From JADJLQ01 sp034439915 (GTDB lineage Bacteria > Bacteroidota > Bacteroidia > Chitinophagales > Saprospiraceae), in contig JAWXBI010000251.1 in NCBI GenBank assembly GCA_034439915.1, positions 1-23,139 of the forward strand: a DNA stretch of 23,139 nucleotides, in the 5' to 3' direction. Both the position numbers and the translations under genes were made by a program. The notes beneath the pieces are model-generated. The model was not told where the DNA came from. It ran no database searches and saw nothing but the letters and a program-made list of their open reading frames with translations. The stretch's first letter is position 1. Each line of letters begins with the position of its first letter. Positions 14,654 through 23,139 of this stretch are shown piece by piece.

Positions 14654-17600
14654 TTACTGAAGGGTAGCATTTATGACTCGTTGTGATTTATTGACCGCAT
14701 GCGTAAAGGTGATACTTGTAAAACCTTTCATCCAGGACTGGACAAGGGTGGATTGGGTATTGTAGGATGATGTATTATAAAATTCTATTTTTCGATGGAG
14801 TCCCGAGGATAGCCTGATCGTAGCTGAAAATTCACCTGGCAATGGAGCAAAAGTCATCGTGGGTCTGGGTATTCCAAATACAGCCAGGGAGTCGAGGTTG
14901 CGCATGGCGAGCAATAAATTGCGTGACCCGGCATTCAACATGACCAAACCTTTACTGTCACCGGGTATATTGACACCACTTTCGTTTAAGGATAAACTTT
15001 TAAAATTTCCTTTCGTATCATTAAGCAGCACCAACCCATTCATAGCATCTGCCCTACCCTGAGTCAGTTCAATTCCAAAGTCATTACCTGTGAGCACCAT
15101 ATCCAGAAAATCATCCCGGTTGACATCCATCATTTGCATGCCATAAAGAGGTGCAAACTGGGCTTCAACAGGTAATTCCCTGATTTCAAATTTACCCTGG
15201 CCCTGGTTCAGGAGTACCACCGAACTCATACTCACTGCCTGCATTTTTATGGATCCGTTAAGTTCTTGCGGAGTGAATACCTGATCTACCGTTGCTAACC
15301 CAAAGGAGGTATAGGTTTGAAATTTGCGGCGGATGAGGATCAGTTGTTTAATCATATCGTCACGGCCATGGAAAAAATACTCCTTTTTATTGCCTGAGGT
15401 ATCCCGCCAATAGCAGGATATAAAAGGGTCGAGGCTTCCATTAGAATCAAAATCCTTAGCATAAATAGTAATGGGCTCTTTGGAACTGCATTTAAAATAA
15501 ACGTTTTGACCATAATTACCAGCCACATAATCCATATCCCCATCGTTGTCCAGATCACCCGCTACCAGACTGGTCCACCAGCCGGTGTTTTTATCGAGTT
15601 CCGGTGAAACCACTTTAGACAAATGCGTCGACTCATTATGGAAAATCTGAACCGGACCCCATTCCGTGGCAATAAACAAATCCGGCTTTCCATCATTGTC
15701 ATAATCACTCCATAATGCGTCATTGACCATACCCACCTCTTCCAATGATTTACCCCAGGATCCGGTCGCCTCTTCAAAAGAGGTCTTTTCCGGACCGGAT
15801 GTATTGATTAATATAAAACTCTTATCCGCCATGGGATAATATCCGGGCAAAACCTGACCTCCGATAAAAAGGTCGGGATCGCCATCCAGGTCTATATCCG
15901 CTGCTTTAATCACCGAAGCCGAAGTCCTCACATGTGAAGGGATAACCGTGGTATCTGCTGTAAAATATCCCTTGCCATCATTTTTGAAATAACGGACATT
16001 ATACACTTTGGGATCAGACATCAGGTTTTCATAAGATCCCCTTGCGACTACCAGGTCAAGATCCCCATCACCATCGGCATCGATTAGTGCGAGACAGGCG
16101 TCTTCCGCCTGGCGTTCAGCGCCTTCTTTAAGGATCAATTCCCGTCTCTGAAATCTTCCCGTGGAGCCCTGAATAAATACTACTTCATCCTGAAGTGCAC
16201 TGGCGCCAATAACCAGATCATCCAGCCCGTCTCCATTGATGTCCCCTACGGCCATAGGAGCACCATTTTGGGACATTTTATGGGGCACCGTTTTTTGAAT
16301 ATTAAAGTCAATAAAGTCTTTCTCCTCATGTTGATAATTTAAACCCAGGGACCCGGGACTGGCCGCTAAAAAATAAGGCGGGGACAATTGACTCCTGGAT
16401 ACCGTTTTGATTTTTCCACCATACTCCACAATCAACAATTGGTTGGCTATGGTTGTACCCAGCTTTTGTACTGTCCTATCTGGCCAATGAACCAAAATCG
16501 AATCGATCATATTAACTGGTCCAAGTCCAAAATATGCGGTTAAAGACGGTTGAGAGAGGTAACCCCGGCCACTGAGAATATTTCTGGATTGAAGACGGTC
16601 CTGGTAATAGATAGACACTTTGGCACCGATGGCATCCGGGTTTTTAGGATTTCCCTTCAGCTTAATTTGAATATAATGCCCGGTGGAATCCTGCTTGTTT
16701 TTTTCAGTACTCAGATTTTTAAATAAATAAGGAGGGTCATCGGTATTGTGTACCACGAGTTCAAGGTCGCCATCCTGGTCCAGATCGGAATAAACCGCAC
16801 CATAAGAAAATGACCGGTAATCAAGTCCCCATTCCTTAGTGACGTCTTTAAACCGGAGGTCGCCTTGATTTTTGAATTGAAAATTGGAAACTCTCACGAC
16901 GGGGATAAGTCCCTGCAAATCCATATCACTCATCAGATTATTGGCCATACTGCGGTATTCACCAAAGTCATGGTCGGTGACATCTTTGGGGAATCCATTG
17001 GTGATGTAAAGGTCCTCCCATCCATCCCGGTCAAAATCGGCAAATAATGGCGCCCAACTCCATTCCGTTTCATGCACCCCGCTTAAAAAACTGATATCAC
17101 TGTAAGAAGGAAGTTGTGTTTCCGGAACTATGCCATTATTAAACTGCAACGTATTACGGGTATACTGGAATTGATACCCATACTCTTTGATGTATAAATA
17201 GGATGAATAATTATTGGGACCCAGCAAAGTCTTTTTCCTTAGATTGGTGTTGGGCAACATTTCAGCCGTGACGACCTCCATCCTGCCATCATTATTGATA
17301 TCGCCCAGGTCGCTTCCCATGGCTGATGAAGACTGATGCCTGAATATATCTCCTGCCTGGTTTTTAAAGGTGCCATCTTGTTTGTTGATATAGATCAGGT
17401 CATCGCTCAGATAATCGTTGGCCACATAGATGTCAGGCCAACCATCTTCATTAAAATCGTAAATCAGGGTGCTGTGACTGTATCCATGAAAACTCATCCC
17501 GGCAGCCGCTGAAACATCTTTAAACCTGGGGTGGCCTGAAATAGAATCCCAATCATTCCGATACAATTTGTCACAATTAAAAGCACAATCATTGTTGGCG

Positions 17601-18214
17601 TCTTTAATAAAAGTGCCTGGCCTTGGCCGGTCGATATAATTGGTGCCAATAAACAAATCCAGATCCCCATCCAGGTCGTAATCCAGCCACTGTGCATGGG
17701 AGGAATGAGAGGTATCATCCAATCCGTATTCAGCAGTACTTTCGGTAAAAATGGGGATATCACCCTGGTTACCCTGATTTATAAATAAAAGGTTTTTCCT
17801 TAAATCTCCATCGCGAATCAGGGTGTTACAAACATAAATATCCAGTTTGCCGTCCGTATTGATGTCAATCATATTGACCCCGGAAGACCACTGGCCCGGT
17901 TTTTTTTGGACGCCTGCCGCATCCGTAATATCCTCAAACTTAAGCCCTCCTTTATTCAGATAGCAAGCATTGCCCACCTGATTTCCTGTAAAATACAAGT
18001 CCTCGAGACCGTCTCCATTAAGGTCTCCAACCGCCACACCGGCTCCATTGTATATAAATTCGGTATTTAAAATATTGAAGCTATCGTAAGCTGTGATTTT
18101 GTTTACAAAACTGATTCCGGACTGGTCTGGCTTAACCAACTCAAAGAGTGTAGATTTTGTCGTGCAGGCAGCAAATAAAAAAAGCACATAAATGATAAAC
18201 TGTAATCGTTTCAT
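14654..18214 (-). CDS. FG-GAP/VCBS repeat lipoprotein with ASPIC/UnbV domain (CRTAC1-like)
   Basis: From the ATG at 18214 the protein has 1186 residues. It begins with a signal ending in a good lipobox (LFAAC, Cys17), so it is probably anchored in the outer membrane. It is packed with calcium-loop FG-GAP/VCBS motifs such as DLNGDGLEDLYF, DINTDGKLDIYV, DYDLDGDLDLFIG and DFNEDGWPDIYV in the first half and DGDGDLDLVV and DLDNDGDMDYVAG in the second, suggesting two beta-propellers. Between them, at about 511-595, is an ASPIC/UnbV segment (GAKVSIYY, SGRGYLSQP, YFGLG, ILVHWPD). Such proteins commonly accompany SusCD pairs in Bacteroidota; binding of glycan or protein is suspected but not established. 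A TTG at 18226 would add four residues; the ATG gives a cleaner signal peptide. A terminator separates it from susD. Confidence 0.88.
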   Translation of the reverse strand: MKRLQFIIYVLFLFAACTTKSTLFELVKPDQSGISFVNKITAYDSFNILNTEFIYNGAGVAVGDLNGDGLEDLYFTGNQVGNACYLNKGGLKFEDITDAAGVQKKPGQWSSGVNMIDINTDGKLDIYVCNTLIRDGDLRKNLLFINQGNQGDIPIFTESTAEYGLDDTSHSSHAQWLDYDLDGDLDLFIGTNYIDRPRPGTFIKDANNDCAFNCDKLYRNDWDSISGHPRFKDVSAAAGMSFHGYSHSTLIYDFNEDGWPDIYVANDYLSDDLIYINKQDGTFKNQAGDIFRHQSSSAMGSDLGDINNDGRMEVVTAEMLPNTNLRKKTLLGPNNYSSYLYIKEYGYQFQYTRNTLQFNNGIVPETQLPSYSDISFLSGVHETEWSWAPLFADFDRDGWEDLYITNGFPKDVTDHDFGEYRSMANNLMSDMDLQGLIPVVRVSNFQFKNQGDLRFKDVTKEWGLDYRSFSYGAVYSDLDQDGDLELVVHNTDDPPYLFKNLSTEKNKQDSTGHYIQIKLKGNPKNPDAIGAKVSIYYQDRLQSRNILSGRGYLSQPSLTAYFGLGPVNMIDSILVHWPDRTVQKLGTTIANQLLIVEYGGKIKTVSRSQLSPPYFLAASPGSLGLNYQHEEKDFIDFNIQKTVPHKMSQNGAPMAVGDINGDGLDDLVIGASALQDEVVFIQGSTGRFQRRELILKEGAERQAEDACLALIDADGDGDLDLVVARGSYENLMSDPKVYNVRYFKNDGKGYFTADTTVIPSHVRTSASVIKAADIDLDGDPDLFIGGQVLPGYYPMADKSFILINTSGPEKTSFEEATGSWGKSLEEVGMVNDALWSDYDNDGKPDLFIATEWGPVQIFHNESTHLSKVVSPELDKNTGWWTSLVAGDLDNDGDMDYVAGNYGQNVYFKCSSKEPITIYAKDFDSNGSLDPFISCYWRDTSGNKKEYFFHGRDDMIKQLILIRRKFQTYTSFGLATVDQVFTPQELNGSIKMQAVSMSSVVLLNQGQGKFEIRELPVEAQFAPLYGMQMMDVNRDDFLDMVLTGNDFGIELTQGRADAMNGLVLLNDTKGNFKSLSLNESGVNIPGDSKGLVMLNAGSRNLLLAMRNLDSLAVFGIPRPTMTFAPLPGEFSATIRLSSGLHRKIEFYNTSSYNTQSTLVQSWMKGFTSITFTHAVNKSQRVINATLQ

Positions 18215-18223
18215 AATCCATCG

Positions 18224-18231
18224 CAAATCTA
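18224..18231 (-). promoter_or_regulatory. Candidate -7 promoter box for the FG-GAP lipoprotein gene
   Basis: TAGATTTG on the minus strand matches the Bacteroidota -7 consensus TAnnTTTG exactly. A TTTG lies 22 bases further upstream (in TATAATTTGATGG), an acceptable though long spacing for the -33 element. It sits just downstream of the terminator after susD, so it would give the FG-GAP gene its own, nearly leaderless transcript starting close to the ATG at 18214. Confidence 0.35.
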
Positions 18232-18266
18232 CACATCATGAAATCAACCCCATCAAATTATATCAC

Positions 18267-18295
18267 AAAAAAAGCCACTGAGGGAACCCAGTGGC
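18267..18295 (-). terminator. Rho-independent terminator after susD
   Basis: On the minus strand, GCCACTG (18295-18289) pairs perfectly with CAGTGGC (18280-18274) around an 8-base loop that can form a small inner GG/CC pairing. Seven consecutive T residues (18273-18267) follow. It lies 28 bases after the susD stop and about 50 bases before the FG-GAP gene start, so it should end or attenuate susCD transcription. It is the only convincing intrinsic terminator I find in the window. Confidence 0.82.
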
Positions 18296-18322
18296 CTGTT
18301 ATGATTAAAAAATCTTTGTCGA

Positions 18323-20062
18323 TTAATAACTTGGATTTTGTTTTAGTACATCAGTTCCCTGAATGTCAATTTGGGTCTGTGGAATCGGCAAATATTCTTT
18401 GCCATCTTTGAAGGTAGCTCCACCAAACGCAGTGACCAACAAAACAGCCTCATTGGCCAGGTATTTATTCAGTACATCCTTGGCAATGCCCCATCGAACC
18501 AGGTCGAAGAATCGGTGGCCTTCCTGGGACAATTCCAGTTTCCTCTCAAAGCGAATGGCATTGATTGCTGCTGTTTTGTCTGTCCAAGGCGTATTGTACA
18601 AGCCGATAACATAATTAGCTGCATTGGAACCATCTGGTTTCTTGACCCAGGATGCAGGATTAGCTGCCCGTGCGCGAACCTGATTAACATACGTACGTGC
18701 GGTTTCCAAACCCCCAGATTCAGCTTCTGCTTCAGCCGCCATCAGTAATACATCCGCAAAACGGATAATGGTATAATTCATAGTGGAATAACCACGAGTC
18801 CATCCGCTTCCATCGGTCAACGTGTTTTCCTGGGATTTATAATAGACATACTTCTTGTTTGAATATGGGCCAGCATAGGGTTGGGCCCTGATCCAGTCTT
18901 TGCCAGGATGTGCTATCCAATCCAGATAAGGAATTCCTCTTCGACCGACTACATGGTCCAATCTCGGATCAAGTGTTCCGGCATCAGGGGTAAATGCGGC
19001 TGAAGATTCAACATTATAGTCATGTTTTACTAAATTAGCTGCACTGTTGTAAGATCCATCCAATAAAGGAAGTCCATTGGCATCCACCCGGTATGAATTG
19101 ACTGCATCAAAACTCGGTTGATTAAAACTACAACAGTTACCTGGTCCATTATTACCCGTGTTGTAAGGATAATTCAGAACGTCAAAGTGGTTTGAATTAT
19201 TAACATTACCTGAGTTGTTTGAACTTTGAATAGCAAATATCGCTTCTTCATTATTGTCATTTGCTGCGTTGAATACTTGAGCATAATTGGGTACCAATCC
19301 ATATTTTTTATCATTCGTAGTTTTACCAGTTGCTATTACAGTAGCAAATAGAGCTTTTGCGTCAGTCCATTTTTTCTGAAACAAATAAGCTTTAGCTAAA
19401 TAAGCACCTGCTGCCCATTTATTGGCACGACCGGTCTGCTTATGAGTTTCTGCTAGGTTATCATAAGCAAATTTGAAGTCAGCTTCAATCTTATCCCAGA
19501 AATTAGGTGTATTCGGAACTTTTTCAATACCCGATCCGTAATCGACTGTCTCGTCGATATAAGGTACACTATTAAAGACCTTTTTAAGTTGAAAATAAAA
19601 ATGTCCGCGTAAAAACCGTACTTCACTTTGAATCCTTTTAATATCGGCTGCCGTAATATCAGGTGCTAATGCCGCTAATCTTAATACAGCATTACACCTG
19701 GCAATGCCCTCATAATTAGCCTGCCAGACTCCATTTACTTCACCAGTGGGTTCCGTTTCGTAACGTTGAATAGGATTAATAGCAACTTGATCACCAGGAT
19801 CTGTACCTTTATTTGTATCTCCGCCAAGGATACTGCCAAAAACCCAATGGTTCGGGGAAGCAATCCAACCAAAGTTTTTGTTACCTAGTGCAGAATAAGC
19901 TCCGATCACTGCTCCTTCTACCCCTGCTTTAGTGGCCAGCTGGGCATTTGCCAAAGAACCGGTAGGAGGCACATTAAGGAAATCATCCTTGCAAGAGAGA
20001 GTAAAGGTAAGCGTTGCCACGAGCAACAGAGTAATCCTTCTCCAGTTTAAATTAGTTTTCAT
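18323..20062 (-). CDS. RagB/SusD family nutrient-uptake outer-membrane lipoprotein
   Basis: SusD-like proteins sit as a lid on a SusC TonB-dependent channel and bind the incoming oligomer at the cell surface. The 579-residue protein has a signal peptide ending in lipobox TLSC (Cys24), then KDDFLNVPPTGSL, the typical SusD N-terminus. The helical TPR-like core includes RFLRGHFYFQLKKVF near 150. The C-terminal family signatures are IRFADVLLMAAEAEAESGG (about 430-450) and ERKLELSQEGHRFFDLVRWG (about 513-533), followed by the closing LPIPQTQIDIQ motif. The ATG at 20062 is preceded by an A/T-rich leader without a Shine-Dalgarno site, normal for the phylum. It follows susC by 34 bases and is ended by a strong terminator. 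The substrate cannot be read from the sequence, as no glycoside hydrolase or peptidase is adjacent. Confidence 0.95.
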   Translation of the reverse strand: MKTNLNWRRITLLLVATLTFTLSCKDDFLNVPPTGSLANAQLATKAGVEGAVIGAYSALGNKNFGWIASPNHWVFGSILGGDTNKGTDPGDQVAINPIQRYETEPTGEVNGVWQANYEGIARCNAVLRLAALAPDITAADIKRIQSEVRFLRGHFYFQLKKVFNSVPYIDETVDYGSGIEKVPNTPNFWDKIEADFKFAYDNLAETHKQTGRANKWAAGAYLAKAYLFQKKWTDAKALFATVIATGKTTNDKKYGLVPNYAQVFNAANDNNEEAIFAIQSSNNSGNVNNSNHFDVLNYPYNTGNNGPGNCCSFNQPSFDAVNSYRVDANGLPLLDGSYNSAANLVKHDYNVESSAAFTPDAGTLDPRLDHVVGRRGIPYLDWIAHPGKDWIRAQPYAGPYSNKKYVYYKSQENTLTDGSGWTRGYSTMNYTIIRFADVLLMAAEAEAESGGLETARTYVNQVRARAANPASWVKKPDGSNAANYVIGLYNTPWTDKTAAINAIRFERKLELSQEGHRFFDLVRWGIAKDVLNKYLANEAVLLVTAFGGATFKDGKEYLPIPQTQIDIQGTDVLKQNPSY

Positions 20063-20096
20063 TTATAAATTTTTTAATTATTCTATTGTGATAAAA

Positions 20097-23000
20097 TTAG
20101 AACCCAACATTTAATCCAAAAGTCAATCCTCTGGTGACTGGATAATTTCCAAGATCGACACCAAAATTGGTATCTACGTCTCCGCCTACACCCGGATCAA
20201 GTCCTTTATACTTAGTAATTGTCAAAAGATTAGTTGCAGCAAGGCTTAATTTTACTTTAGTCAATCCTAAAGGTTTGATCAGGGTTGATGGTAATGTATA
20301 TCCAAAAGCCAGGTATTGTACTCTTAAATAGGATCCATCTTCAACATACCAGGAATTTTCGGCACTATTGGTACTGATATTGGAGGCTGATTCCCAAATC
20401 GGGGCAACTGCATTATCCCCCAATGCAGGAGTCCATGATTCTTTTGCTCTAACTCCTTTGGCAGATCCTTCAAATGTTCCGAAAAAATCGGTGAATTGTT
20501 TGGACATATTAAAGATCTTATTACCGATTGAAGTATATAAATAGGTCTCGATGGTCAGGTTTTGTAATCCAAGGTTAAAAGTCAATCCACCGGTATATTT
20601 GGGTACCGGACTTCCAAGGAAGGTCCGGTCGTTTGGATCGATCTTTCCGTCACCGTTTACATCTTCATATTTAAATCTTCCGATTCCTTTACCGCTTTGA
20701 GCTGGAGAATTAGAAACATCTGCAGCATCTTTGAAATATCCAAGAACTTTGTATCCGAAGAAGGTGGATAAAGATTGTCCCACTGCATTTCGTATAGGGG
20801 TGATACCTCTATAATTATTTCCACCAAAAAACAAAATATTCGGAGCTAGATAATCAATTTCGTTGTGCAGGAAAGAACTGGACCAACTTGCTTCATATTT
20901 TATTTTCGAATTGAATTGGCCCCTGTTGACGATTAATAAATCGAGTCCGCTATTGATCATTTTGGCTATATTGACTGAAGGTGCAGCTGCATTCACACCT
21001 ACAACTCCGGGAAGAGGAACACTGTAAAGCAAATCTTCGGTATTTTTTCTCCAAAGGTCAGCAACTATTTCCCATTTTCCATCCAGCAAAGTAGCGTCAA
21101 TACCGAAGTTTGTAGTGGTAGTTGTTTCCCATTTGGCATCCGGATTTCCTATACGGGATCTGAAATAACCTTCATTGACCCCACTGTTTTGTCCTTCAAT
21201 GGGATAGAAAGATAAAGCCCTACTTGAAGCATACAAAGAATATTGATTGGCAGGATTCACGTTATTGGAATTCCCCATTTGACCCCAACCAGCACGGATT
21301 TTAAGATCAGTCACCAAACTGTTTGCTCTGAGGAAATTCTCCCCAGTCACTCTCCAGGCAGCAGCAAATGCCGGGAATACTCCATACCTGCTGTTGATCC
21401 CAAATCTGGATGAACCATCCCTTCGTACCGTTCCGGACAAGTAATATCTGTCCTTTAAATTATAATCCGCCTTTGCAAAGAGTGATTCAAAATTGACTCC
21501 ACTAAATGCACCACTGTTTACCACAGGACTTTGTACTGTATTGAGGTTTACATAGTCGATATCAACCGAGAAGGGGTTAATACCAGAACCATTAATAAAC
21601 CGGCCTTTTCCATCATTTAAAAACTCAGCACCTGCCAACAGATCTAGTTTATGTTCTCCTATTTTAAGATTATAAGTTACAGTATTTGTATTTACCCAAC
21701 CTATTGCGTTAGAACTTCCTTCATTGAAAGAATTACTGGCTTCCGGTTCCGAATCACCAAGGTATCGGTAATTGAAGTTTTTAAAGAAATTGCTTGCAAA
21801 ATCCCCTCCAATACTGGATCGAACTACCAAATTTTTCAACAAATCAAATTCAGCATATAGTCGCCCCAGAACGTTTGCATTAAAATTCCTGTCGTCTTTA
21901 AGGTTTAAAGTACGTGACCGAACTGGATTCCTTGGATTGTTAAAGCCACCAGCTTTTGTGCTTGCATATTGCCCCAATTCATCAAATACCGGTATTACAG
22001 ATGGCATCCTGTATGCTGACAACACATCAGACTCATCATCAGCGATCCCAATACCTCCATTACCACCTTGTTGGCCATTAATTGCCCTATAGGTAAATTG
22101 AAGAGTTTGACCAAATCTCAATTTATTAGTAAGATTGAATTCTGTATTTGCCCTGAAAGAATATCTTTTGAAAGAATTTTGGATCAGAATTCCATCCTGG
22201 TTTTGCATGCCAAGAGATATGTAAAACTTGCTGTTTTCACCCCCACCGCTGAAGCCCAGCGTATGTCTCATGAGTCCTGCTACCCGGGAAATTTCATCAT
22301 ACCAGTTAGTTCCTGCCCGGTTTGGTTTAATTAAAAATACCGCTCCCGGACTAGCTAAGGCAGCAGCTTTAATAGCTTCGAGATCTACACTACCACGGAC
22401 TCCGTTTTGTCCGTTTGCATGGAGGTAGTCCGGTAGAGTGGCTTGTGCCTGGTTACCATATTGTGGATGGTTGTACTTAACTTCAACACCGTTTGCTTTG
22501 GCATTATTCTGGTAAGCAATATGGGTCCAATCTGCCAATTCCTGAGGATTTAACGTCTTAGGTGCGCCAGCAACGTTGGGATCGGTAAAACCCAGGACAC
22601 CATCATAGGTAATATTTACTTTTCTGGAATTTTTAGATCCATTTTTTGTAGTGTAAACGATTACTCCATTCGCTGCACGAGCTCCATATATGGAAGCAGA
22701 GGCTGCATCTTTTAATACCGTAGTGGATTCGATATCATCTGGATTCAAAAAATCCGTAGAAACTACTGGTTGACCATCGACAATATACAAAGGCTGATTT
22801 CCACCTAAGGCACCAAATCCTCTTACACGAATTATACTGGTAGTTCCAGGTTGTCCATTAGTCACCACAGTTACACCAGACACTCTGCCTTGTAATTGTT
22901 GTTCAACATTCCCGGACGGAATGGCTCTTAATTCAGCAGCTTTTACGATAGATACCGCTCCGGAAAAATCTTTCTTTTTCGTGGTGGAGTATCCCGTAAC

Positions 23001-23139
23001 GACTACTTCCTCGATCAATACCCCCTCTTCAAGGGTAATATTGAGGACCGACGAAGCTCCTACAGTCACTTCGATGGCTGTAAAGCCGGTGTAAGAAACA
23101 TTGAAGACATCCCCTGCTTTTGCAGTAATACTGTAAGAA
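20097..23139 (-). CDS. SusC/RagA family TonB-linked outer-membrane receptor, N-terminus beyond window edge
   Basis: SusC proteins form 22-strand TonB-dependent channels that import large ligands across the outer membrane with a SusD partner. The frame stays open to the right edge, so the 5' end is missing. The first visible residues (SYSITAKAGDVFNVSYTGFT) are the end of a carboxypeptidase-D-like regulatory domain, followed by LEEGVLIEEVVVTGYSTTKK, the usual TonB-box region. The plug domain shows the SusC signature LQGRVSGVTVVTNGQPG, then IRVRGFG and PLYIVDGQPV. The long beta-barrel closes with repeated aromatic strands and ends in a terminal Phe (LTFGLNVGF), as outer-membrane proteins do. A GTG at 23069 is an apparent start only because of the cut, and is rejected since the domain continues upstream. 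About 1014 residues are visible; the missing part should be the signal peptide and most of the regulatory domain. Confidence 0.95.
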   Translation of the reverse strand, partial: SYSITAKAGDVFNVSYTGFTAIEVTVGASSVLNITLEEGVLIEEVVVTGYSTTKKKDFSGAVSIVKAAELRAIPSGNVEQQLQGRVSGVTVVTNGQPGTTSIIRVRGFGALGGNQPLYIVDGQPVVSTDFLNPDDIESTTVLKDAASASIYGARAANGVIVYTTKNGSKNSRKVNITYDGVLGFTDPNVAGAPKTLNPQELADWTHIAYQNNAKANGVEVKYNHPQYGNQAQATLPDYLHANGQNGVRGSVDLEAIKAAALASPGAVFLIKPNRAGTNWYDEISRVAGLMRHTLGFSGGGENSKFYISLGMQNQDGILIQNSFKRYSFRANTEFNLTNKLRFGQTLQFTYRAINGQQGGNGGIGIADDESDVLSAYRMPSVIPVFDELGQYASTKAGGFNNPRNPVRSRTLNLKDDRNFNANVLGRLYAEFDLLKNLVVRSSIGGDFASNFFKNFNYRYLGDSEPEASNSFNEGSSNAIGWVNTNTVTYNLKIGEHKLDLLAGAEFLNDGKGRFINGSGINPFSVDIDYVNLNTVQSPVVNSGAFSGVNFESLFAKADYNLKDRYYLSGTVRRDGSSRFGINSRYGVFPAFAAAWRVTGENFLRANSLVTDLKIRAGWGQMGNSNNVNPANQYSLYASSRALSFYPIEGQNSGVNEGYFRSRIGNPDAKWETTTTTNFGIDATLLDGKWEIVADLWRKNTEDLLYSVPLPGVVGVNAAAPSVNIAKMINSGLDLLIVNRGQFNSKIKYEASWSSSFLHNEIDYLAPNILFFGGNNYRGITPIRNAVGQSLSTFFGYKVLGYFKDAADVSNSPAQSGKGIGRFKYEDVNGDGKIDPNDRTFLGSPVPKYTGGLTFNLGLQNLTIETYLYTSIGNKIFNMSKQFTDFFGTFEGSAKGVRAKESWTPALGDNAVAPIWESASNISTNSAENSWYVEDGSYLRVQYLAFGYTLPSTLIKPLGLTKVKLSLAATNLLTITKYKGLDPGVGGDVDTNFGVDLGNYPVTRGLTFGLNVGF

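Noticed and set aside
23067..23069. GTG as the true start of the SusC gene
   Set aside because: The frame continues upstream to the window edge with clear regulatory-domain sequence, so the start lies outside.

Overview
The window reads as a piece of a Bacteroidota chromosome. The strongest indicators are a SusC/RagA-type TonB-dependent receptor paired with a SusD/RagB lipoprotein, several predicted surface lipoproteins, a family typical of the phylum (Haem_bd-type CxxCH protein), starts without clear Shine-Dalgarno sites, and moderate, AT-leaning base composition. A Saprospiraceae/Chitinophagales-like member is plausible, but the sequence alone does not settle this. I see no rRNA, tRNA, CRISPR array, insertion sequence or phage gene. 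Nearly the whole window is coding, and all genes except the first lie on the minus strand.

Layout from the left edge: (1) positions 1-711, plus strand, hold an almost complete carotenoid lycopene cyclase whose first few codons lie outside the window. (2) Convergent with it, only one base away, is a 2005-residue bacterial alpha-2-macroglobulin with an intact C-x-E-Q thioester motif. (3) From 6855 to 14569 runs a tightly packed minus-strand gene series. Read in the direction of transcription it is: malonyl-CoA synthetase (matB-like), malonate transporter subunits madL and madM, an SGNH/sialate-O-acetylesterase-like lipoprotein, pyrR, pyrB, a thioredoxin-TPR (YbbN-like) protein, an MmcQ/YjbR protein, a DAO-family FAD oxidoreductase, and a membrane-anchored CxxCH haem-binding-domain protein. 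Gaps are 39 bases or less and three junctions overlap. (4) From 14654 to the right edge is a nutrient-uptake module: susC (5' end cut by the window edge), susD, a rho-independent terminator, and a 1186-residue FG-GAP/ASPIC-UnbV lipoprotein.

Functionally, matB-madL-madM would import malonate and activate it directly to malonyl-CoA; no malonate decarboxylase is present. pyrR-pyrB supply a uracil phosphoribosyltransferase/regulator and the committed enzyme of UMP synthesis. The SusCD pair and its large lipoprotein would capture a polymer or oligomer at the outer membrane, with an unknown substrate.

The most notable observation is that madL carries an in-frame amber codon (13008-13010) in its first membrane helix. 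The upstream ATG is strongly supported by a 4-base ATGA overlap with the matB stop and by family-like sequence, so the malonate transporter is either broken, restarted at a TTG two codons later, read through, or affected by a base-call error. Nothing here is clearly an undescribed system. The best leads are this madL lesion, the unusual gene combination in the long run, and the terminator that separates susCD from its FG-GAP partner.
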